From Manduca sexta (taxonomy: Eukaryota > Arthropoda > Insecta > Lepidoptera > Sphingidae): a stretch of DNA of 64,000 nucleotides. This document shows, in pieces, positions 56,161 to 64,000 of the stretch. The position numbers and the translations under genes were made by a program. The number at the start of each line of letters is the position of its first letter. The stretch's first letter is position 1. The notes under the pieces are model-generated. The model was not told where the DNA came from and ran no database searches. It saw nothing but the letters and a program-made list of their open reading frames with translations. The stretch lies in assembly GCF_014839805.1 (NCBI RefSeq), contig NC_051138.1, positions 16,210,020 through 16,274,019 of the forward strand. The letters run 5' to 3'.

Positions 56161-56825
56161 ACAAACACAATACAAAAAAAAAATGATGTCGAGCTTCATA
56201 ATATTAAGTATCAATGTTTTGTAAAATGGAACAGCATGCTGCAACATGATAGTAGAAATATACAAAGCGATGATTCCTATTCAAGCGGAATATTGCCTTG
56301 GAATAATTATTTTATAATTCTGACTCTCATACAAAAGACCTATTATCACATCTATAACATGATTTTTTTTGTTAAATAACTCGCCTATAAAACTATATTA
56401 AACTATTTTGCTTGTGATTAGTGATAGGCTATTTATTATTCAAATGGTCACTCTTGAGCAAGTGATGGTGACAATAAGTAACAATCTAATTTACTTTCTA
56501 TTATTGTGTTCTTTGAATGTATAAAGATTATACCTACCCTGCATTCTGAATCAGCTTAGCAGTTAGCATTGAATGAACAAAACATTAGATATACTTATAA
56601 CTTTAATAATTACTTTAACTGAGCTGTTGATTAGTTGAGCAATTAATTGAATAAACCAAGGTACTAAGTAATTCATCGAATAAAGTAATTGTCTTAAAAT
56701 GTAATAATATTAACAGATGCTCGCAACAATTTTGAGCCGTGAGTGCAACATGTTGATGAGGTGTGAGGGCCCTTCAGTCAATTATATTTATACTATATTT
56801 ACAAACTGTAATGATAATTTTTCTA
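56161..56825. other. Gene-free AT-rich DNA
   Basis: No exon or repeat recognised. Confidence 0.45.
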
Positions 56826-56838
56826 TACGAGCACTGCC

Positions 56839-57181
56839 GAAAAAAAAGCGGCGATAGTCTAGTTGGGTGTGGAACGGACTGCCGAGACGAATGTCCGCAG
56901 GTTCAAATCCCAAGGGCACACACCTCTGACTTTTCTAAAAAATCATGTGTGTATTCTTTGTGAATTTATCGTTCGCTTTAACGGTGAAGGAAAACATCGT
57001 GAGGAAACCTGCATATCTGAGAAGTTCTCTTTAGGAATTTCGAAGGTGCGTGAAGTCTACCAATTCGCACTAGGCCAGCGTGGTGGACTAAGACCTAATC
57101 CCTCTCAGTAGTAGAGGAGACCCGTGCTCAGCAGTGGGCAAGTATATAATACAGGGCTGATATTATATTATTATTTATTAT
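56839..57181 (+). mobile_element. SINE1, full length, with target-site duplication
   Basis: gcggcgatagtctagttgg, ggttcaaatcccaagggc, the body, and acagggctgatattatatta with a TTA-rich tail. The 13-bp duplication tacgagcactgcc occurs at 56826-56838 and 57182-57194, immediately before an R4 copy. Confidence 0.9.
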
Positions 57182-57194
57182 TACGAGCACTGCC

Positions 57195-57290
57195 AAGTGA
57201 CTCTGCACCTGATGGTAAGTGGAGTGGAGTCCAATAGAATGTCGACTGACGAGAGGTGATTACCCCTCGACAGTCGTCACAATTAAGAAA
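57195..57290 (+). repeat. R4 left fragment
   Basis: aagtgactctgcacctgatg, gtggagtggagtccaatag, gaatgtcgactgacgagagg, acccctcgacagtcg, then loss of similarity. Confidence 0.7.
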
Positions 57291-59261
57291 CAACTAAATT
57301 TCAATATTCCCATAAAAATGCCACAGGGGCGATACAATAATCAATCATATAGCGAGGGTCATTGTCTCACGCCATGAACTTTGGACAAGCGAGTCAAGGT
57401 GATGTGGACTCGTATATTACATCTCATTTAATACATTATAAGTCAATGCCACAATAACTTTGGATTCGAAAACACGTCTAATTTCCCGGGATTATAATTT
57501 TTATTCAAAATGTCCGAGATGTTTTGACTTGTCCACCTTTGAATAATTATAACAAAATATTATAATTTACAATTAAAAATCATTTAAATCTCTTATATAT
57601 TTAGACTGGTCACGATATTTCTGCACACGACAAACTAAAATAAATCTTCATTGTATGAATACAAAAGGTGTTTTACAATAATGCATTATTTTTAATTCGA
57701 TCACGATCGAACTATTAAACTTTCTTTAACAATAAACTATTATATCCTAATAAAATTAAACGGCTCATAATTGATACAAATGGTATAATTGATGAAGAAT
57801 TATGATCTATTATCGCAATTTATAATTGTCTGTTTCTTTCCTTAAGGTGGGCTTTTGAACATTAAAAATTTAAAAAAACATTAATTATAATTTTCTGCCA
57901 TCAAACTTTCATCGGATATATTAAATTATTGGTAAAAAAATAAATAATTATAATAACTTCAACTAATAAAATATATATATTTTTAATATTTTTATACACA
58001 AGTTCTTGTTCTTTATTGTCAAGTCAGTCTGTGTATAGTCAATACGGCAATTAAAGAATATGAAGATTAAAAATTGTTATTAAAGTGACCATGGTTGCGT
58101 TCCATGATTTTGCAGCCTTTAATTCTTTCTACTGAAAGCCTATTTTATAGCCTCAGTATACTTAAAACTTTTCCTTCACATTTTATTCTAAATTACTTCA
58201 TAATTCTTTTTTTATTCTTAAATCATGCCGGATTTATTACATGTTAAACATAATATTCATGTTTTAATAGATCAACGACCTACACTATATGAAGTAAATC
58301 AAACCCTACTTGCGCTGTTATAAGTCGCGGCAGTCGTATTCGGAACCGCCCCTATACTTTCACTTTCCGACCTTGAACGGAGCCGGTTCTATTCGGTTCA
58401 AGATTATTAAGGCGGTCATTTTTTAGTTGGACGACCTCTGAAACTACGTGCCTCGGAGCGTATTTAAACTATTTCTTGTAGATGACGAGGTGAACAGTTT
58501 TCTGATGGCAACTGACTGCCCATTAACTGAAACAATACTTGAAGTTTGAATAACAGAGATTTCCACAGGTTCCATAGCAATGCATTCGATACCCTGAAAC
58601 AGGTTATGATAAATATCCTTAAGATCAGTAATAACATTGGCCAAAATTAATTTTAAATGAGTACACAAAAATCTTGTACAATGCTAATTGGCAAGATGGT
58701 ACTCAACTAACCAGACTTCGTAAGTTGTACACCACAAGTGTGATACAAGATATATCTGTTAAATAATATAATAGACAGTAGGACTTAGTTTAGAGGAAAG
58801 AAACATGAAATAAAAACATGGGAATGAAATCTCTTATGTTTACGTGAACGTCAGACATTAAAATATATTATTTAAATATCCTAATTATAATTTTGTTAAA
58901 GTGAATGAAAGTCCCTTGTCCTGTTCAGGGTGAACGGAAAAACAGACTCTTGTATGCGAGATACCAGCCTAAGCACCTAACTTCATTTGCCAACCTAACA
59001 AAGAAATAGTTGCATCACAATATAATAGTCTATAGTCATCATTCATAGTCAAAATCAACGATACAATGAATGAAATTAATAATTATGGATAATTAAAAAA
59101 CAATAACCATGTGATTCACACATTGAGTCTCGTTACTAATTCTCACTTGCACGCACACTGACAAGGGCGTGTAACAGAGACACGCGAAGTTGAATTTCAT
59201 GGCAATGATTATAATTATTATTGGAGGTCGTGTTAACAAATATTTTGACAAATAAAACCTA
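57291..59261. other. 2-kb gene-free stretch
   Basis: 57530-58320 is extremely AT-rich. 58320-58670 has more balanced composition and a 74-codon - strand frame (58444-58668) without recognised domains or splice context. Confidence 0.4.
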
Positions 59262-59768
59262 CTTTTTACTGGTGGTAAGTCTCTCATATGTGAGAGTCCG
59301 CCTGGGTATACCACCGTAATGTCTATTTCTGCCGCCAACCAGCATTGTGTAGTCACTGTTGTGTTCCGATTTGAAGAACATTGCAGCCAGTGTAACTACT
59401 GACACAATAAGACTTAACATCTCATGTCTCATAATAGCTAGCGCAGTGGAATACCAAATTATACTCTGTAATTCAAATGTTGGATGGTGATTCTTCTGTA
59501 CATGGGCGGTCATATCGCTGATCATCAGGCGAATGGAAAGCTCGTCTCGATATGCAAGACAATAAAAAAAAAACTTAAATATTCTTCTTAAGTTTTTCAA
59601 TATAAACAATGGAATAAGTTTCCCGAGATTTGAAATCCGATATGGCGGCAGTCTCATGCCCTGCCAAAGCAAGTTTTATCAAAAAAAACTCAAAAATATC
59701 CCGAACTGAGAATCGATCCCAAAACTCACATGCCAGACCTACGTATACCAGTGAGGCGATCACAAAAA
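59262..59768 (-). mobile_element. SINE3: ~500-bp tRNA-headed SINE
   Basis: On the - strand a tRNA-like head (gatcgcctcactggtatacg, then gtgagttttgggatcgattctc as B box) leads into a T-rich linker, then a body with gcctgatgatcagcgatatg, caccatccaac, ttccactgcgctagctatta, agacatgagatgttaagtc and the 3' end gcggcagaaatagacatta...acttaccaccag. A body fragment recurs at 14556-14655. The 137-codon frame across it is not a gene. Confidence 0.7.
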
Positions 59769-60985
59769 TATCTCACACGAATTCACCTCATGCATTACAA
59801 AATGCAGTACATACAGGACAACGACACCGCATTGAGAAACTGGTTCCGCTGCAGCCGAGGGGTCAAGAGTAGTGAAAGTATGGCGGTCGCGCATGCGTGC
59901 TGCATCTCAAATGTCTAGCATTATATATGGGGCTAGTTATAGGACTTTATTCATGGCATCGTCAAAAGGGCTTCGTTATTATCAATGGATCCAATCATTT
60001 TTGTGTCTTCGACTCCGATTAGTAAGAGGTACAATTATAATTGGTTATGCACTGTTTATTAATACAAAGCACTTAACAATGACAAGAAATGGAGTTTTAA
60101 TTTTAGTCTAGTCTAAATAATCGTAAATGATTATCTTAGATCAGTCTAAAACATCGGCCCTGGGTGCTAGGAGAAGCAAATCATCTGATTATACCTGTAT
60201 AGAAGTTTGGAGGCAGAAAAATAAGGCATCGCGCAGATGCTGTTACTGAAACAATTGCCAAAACGAATTAACAATCAAAACATCTATAAGCTGGAAGTAA
60301 TGTTTTGTTTTTTTGCAACAAGTTGACGGCTTTTACTCTTAAAGTATATTTGCTTATTTTAAATTTGTTACTACATTCAGAGGAGTTCAGACACGACGCT
60401 CATTAAGAGGAAATCTCTTTGGTTGCAAAGCTTTGCAGGTTACAAGTGAATGTAACTCTTACTTCATCATGTATGAATACCTCAGACTGCAAAAAATATG
60501 CAAGTTAACCTAACAAATTGATTACTTAGTTTTATATGGACAGAGAGGGACAAAGGAACTATTTTTAGTAATTTCTTATACTTAATGACGAGACGAGGAC
60601 CAATTTCCTGATGACAAGTGATAGGACTACCCACAAATACAAAGAAAATATATTATTAGTCATAAAGACTGTGTTAATACAGTAGAAAAAAAAAACTAAA
60701 TAAAAACTTATGTTTGCTAGAAACGCGCCAACTCAGCATATGCTGGCAATAAAGCCAGTGGTGATTGTCAGGCCGCTTGGTGAGGTCACAGGACCTAATG
60801 ACAAACACCTGATCCTATTTACACAAATTTATAGATTTTGGCTCCATCATATACTTCGAATTGGCATTAATACCAACAACCAAGTATAGGCAATACCGTG
60901 CAGAACTGTGAATTAAACAGCACTGCGCGGCCCTACTCTTTATTCTTAATTTTGTTTTTATATGTGCATGGAAAAGTTACCCGTT
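59769..60985. other. Gene-free DNA
   Basis: No exon, RNA or named repeat seen. Confidence 0.45.
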
Positions 60986-60989
60986 TGCA

Positions 60990-61195
60990 GCTGATGGGGT
61001 TCAATAGAATGTCGACTGACGAGAGATGATTACCCCTCGGCAGTCGATATAATTATGCCGGCCTGTTGGAACCGGATAAACGCAGGCTGATCCCGGAACG
61101 TGACAAAGTTACGTGGGCAACTATGGCGGGATTTACCTTATGTAAGGTGGTCGCTATCTGGGCGGATATAAAATATACCCTACTACCAACAAAAA
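60990..61195 (+). repeat. R4 copy
   Basis: gcagctgatggggttcaatag, actgacgagagatgattaccc, ttatgccggcctgttggaac, gctgatcccggaacgtgac, aaggtggtcgctatctgggc, ggatataaaatataccctac. Confidence 0.8.
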
Positions 61196-61221
61196 AGTTC
61201 TGAGACGCTAGATGTACGCTG

Positions 61222-61275
61222 CCTTTTCAGCAGAAGAGGTGGCCCGTGCTCAGCAGTAGGCAGTATATTATTAAA
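61222..61275 (+). mobile_element. SINE1 3' scrap
   Basis: cagcagaagaggtggcccgtg, ctcagcagtaggcagtatatta: only about 50 bases of the SINE1 3' region. Confidence 0.55.
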
Positions 61276-61764
61276 TGTAATTAATAGCTACAATATAGGA
61301 TTGTAATCACACATTATAACTTGTATGTTTGTATGTTAGTAGCAAAGTATAATGTATTGATTTTAATCTGTTGTCCAATGAATAAATAATAATCCTTCGT
61401 CGGATGTACAGTATACACCAGCCTAATTACCTATGTTAAGACTTTCACTTAGTTATTGATAATAAATAATACAATTTCACTTATGAGTTATTGCGAAGTA
61501 TATTCATGCGAGCATTGTATGCATCGTATGCGGAAGATGGCAGTGACATGCAAATTGGGCGAAAGTGGAGTTTATTGCTCTGGCAAAAATTATCATGCGT
61601 TATGGTTTTATGATTTAGACAAAACATGGCACGTAACAATGGTAACTGGAAAGCGATGAGGTCTTTGAATCATCGTAATTTATTTTTAGACAGCAAATTT
61701 AATATTTAACTTTCTCGCCTTTTATACTAAAAATGGTAATTCATTCTTATTTATATACACAGAA

Positions 61765-62005
61765 ACACAGTTCACTCCTTTATCCCCGAAGGAATAGGCA
61801 AAGGTGCAATCAGGGCACCCAGTTTTCGCCTGTTTATTTCGTCTCATAATATCATGACGAGCCTACCGTCATATCGGGAACAATTTCCGGACTCTGGACT
61901 GATAAAGAAAAACGATATAATTTTGCCCAATCCTGGATTCGGACCCAAGACCTCAGAGACCTGTGTCATACCGTTAACACAAAACAACTACGCCACCGAG
62001 GCTCT
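61765..62005 (-). mobile_element. SINE2, near full length, antisense
   Basis: tttatccccgaaggaatagg, gcaatcagggcacccagtttt, gagcctaccgtcatatcggg, ccggactctggactgataaag, B box as tggattcggaccc, head as aactacgccaccgaggc. Confidence 0.75.
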
Positions 62006-62534
62006 TATTTACTTATTTGTAGAAGAAATCTTATTCAGCAATTGTAAACTTGATGGTACCACTTATGAACGCTTACTACTCATGGTTACTGCGTGCGATT
62101 TTTAAAATAGTTAAACTTGAATATTAAAAGAAAATATTAAATAGAATATAGTCTAATAAATATGTTGCGAATATTCTCAGAACAGTCAACTTAATCCAGC
62201 TTATTAAACGGATTAATAACAAAATTGTACCGCCAATTCCAGTCGGACAACAAATCAAAAATACACGTTCAATAAACGGTTAGGAAGCAGAGCGTGACCA
62301 TGATGTAATCACGCGGGTTATGCTCGCGCGACACGCGACGATGCGCTACCCATTCATGTCTTCCTGGTACATTTTACATTCGCCGGTACACTTAATTAGT
62401 CATTACCTTAACTTGCTGACATCAGTCAACCGATAATCCCCTCTTTGACCTAGTGACAGTATATGGATAACAGATCAAGGGGTTCTAGGTTCAAATACTA
62501 TAAAAATTACCTTTGTTAAAACCTCTCTCACCCA

Positions 62535-62700
62535 GACGTGCGTTATGACGTGCGCAGTACGACTATCGTGCTGAGGTCTGGGCTTCAAATCCCGAGTCGG
62601 GTAAAATGTTATAGAGTTTTTCTACTGAGTAACATCCTGGAGTCTGAAAATGTAATGCCCGCCCGCTATTACATTGGAGCTAACTATTTGGTGAAATGTA
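62535..62700 (+). mobile_element. SINE2, degenerate
   Basis: gtgcgcagtacgactatcg, gggcttcaaatcccgagtcgg (B box region), ttatagagtttttctactgag, aacatcctggagtctgaaa. The 3' part is rearranged. Confidence 0.55.
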
Positions 62701-63689
62701 GGTGGTGCAGTGAGATCACTGTACTATACCTATATAAAAACTGAATTAATTACTACGATAATATGTTAAGTTTCTTGAAGCTCAATAATTACACTTGCCT
62801 AGACGTTTCAGGAACACAATACCGCTTAGCGGTAGTGGAATACACGCGATGCTTAAACTGTCTATTTTTCTAAATATGAATCTTACATAGCAACTTCAAT
62901 TGCACGTATGAAGCAATTGCAACTATTATTTATTTCTTCACGCCTGCAACGGTTGTTAGTTGTTGAGATGCGACCGATCAATGACATTTTCGGAACGTCT
63001 TTGGAATTGAAGTTGACATTTGTGCTACATTCGCTATGTTGCATGAGATAATGATAGTGAGGAAACTGTTTTATAATTTAAAAAAACCTCTTATTTATAG
63101 ACAAAGGCGTGGTGTGTGAAATAAATTACATATTGTTATTTCTTTTAAATTAATGTAACTTAATTCCAATATCAATTTCTTACTTTAAAATTTTAATTAG
63201 ACATAAGCGAAGCTCAAAAAATATGATGCAAAGTAATGTATCGTAAAACATAAGGAAGCGTTGAAAATCCTTCCGTTGCAATGTTATCAATACAACAAAG
63301 GGCGCAACTGGACAAGTTTACAAACAAGACGATCAGATGTGAAACAACCGCATTCCTGAATGGGAAATGGTAAAGGTCGCCGCAATTGCTCGCCTTCGGA
63401 CACGCGAGTACATAACAAAACCACGCCTTCATCTTATTTATTTATAAGTGATCTTATTGATACATTCGTGCGAAATAGCATTCCCGAAATAATCGTTCAA
63501 TTGTATAGTTTTCTAGGAAAAAATTCAAACCAGGTTCTAGTCTATCTGAATGCCAAATTTTATACAAATTCGTTCAGTAATTTTGTTCAATGGCGCATTG
63601 TTATGACTCATAATAAACTACGAACCGGAACGCAACATTGCACACTACGTGGTGACATAATAGAAATTGTTTTTTTTTTTTATAAAAAT
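62701..63689. other. Gene-free DNA
   Basis: No exon or repeat recognised. The frame at 63360-63701 has no coding signature. Confidence 0.4.
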
Positions 63690-63890
63690 GTCTACCCCTG
63701 ATAGTAAGTGCGATGCCGTCCAGATAAAGTATCGAATGGCAACAGATGGTTATCTCATGCTACTCAACACAATCATGCCGGCCTACTGAGATTCTGCTTC
63801 CTGCTACAGTGGAGCAACCCAGGCTTGTTACTTATCCAACAATATCTAGACGCCAAACTTACCATCAGGTGTAGGAGAATCACTTAGCCT
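63690..63890 (+). repeat. R4-like, highly divergent copy
   Basis: cctgatagtaagtgcgatgc, caacacaatcatgccggcct align with R4. The right end carries aaacttaccatcaggtgtagg, an inverted echo of the R4 start. Confidence 0.45.
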
Positions 63891-64000
63891 CGCATGTTTA
63901 AATAACCTTTTCCAATACAAACTATACAAAAATTCTTATAAACAGTAGCTTCTGTAAAATTTATAATTGAATATTTGTCATGAATGGAGCTGTTAATTCA

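Noticed and set aside
58444..58668. 74-codon - strand frame with fairly normal composition
   Set aside because: No recognised domain, no splice acceptor in a suitable phase and no neighbouring exon; cannot be supported as a gene without transcripts.
59259..59672. 137-codon - strand frame resembling a membrane protein
   Set aside because: It lies entirely within the SINE3 element; hydrophobic content is incidental.
60462..60480. Candidate ATGATGAA|GTAAGA start exon on the - strand
   Set aside because: Phase 2 end does not fit gene D; no partner exon.

Overview
The window is AT-rich nuclear DNA from an insect, most likely a moth or butterfly (Lepidoptera). The evidence is insect cuticular-protein genes of the Rebers-Riddiford (RR, chitin_bind_4) family, spliceosomal GT-AG introns, and dense lepidopteran-type interspersed repeats: tRNA-derived SINEs, foldback MITEs, Helitron-like tails and decayed non-LTR retrotransposons. 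There is one 500-base assembly gap (18439-18938). Nothing looks prokaryotic or viral.

Only four protein-coding genes can be supported, and all encode secreted structural cuticular proteins. Gene A (+, 456-1144) is the last exon of a Gln/Pro/Tyr-rich protein whose RR domain lies left of the window. Gene B (+, 20700-23511) has five recognisable exons, a complete RR domain and a Pro/Gln-rich tail; one coding exon has lost a base. Gene C (-, 29282-31213) is intronless, 643 aa, with an RR-like N-terminal half followed by a long Thr/Pro- and Tyr/Arg-rich chain. Gene D (-, 35286-37392) has three recognisable exons, the same half-RR and a long Pro/Gln-rich tail. A and B read rightwards, C and D leftwards, so B and C converge. 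The short first exons expected for B and D, carrying the start codon, were not found. The proteins are probably co-deposited in chitinous cuticle, where the RR part binds chitin and the low-complexity tails cross-link or phase-separate. This is inferred from the family; the sequence gives no stage or tissue information.

The rest, roughly 85-90% of the window, is introns, intergenic DNA and mobile-element debris. Recurrent families are SINE1 (ending near gggctgatatta, often with clear target-site duplications), SINE2 (B box ggttcgaatccc), a longer SINE3, an unnamed ~230-bp family here called R4 (eleven copies), two TIR/foldback MITE families, one single-copy 533-bp foldback element, and Helitron-like tails ending in CTAG. 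From about 41.7 kb to the right end I see no gene.

The most notable observations are a SINE inserted into the 5' splice donor of a gene B intron, with its target duplication rebuilding the donor; half-RR cuticular proteins with unusual C-terminal segments; a SINE with a 5' inversion that looks like twin priming; a 15-bp minisatellite with two linked variant units; and the multi-copy R4 repeat. I found no sign of a new defence, biosynthetic or other multi-gene system.
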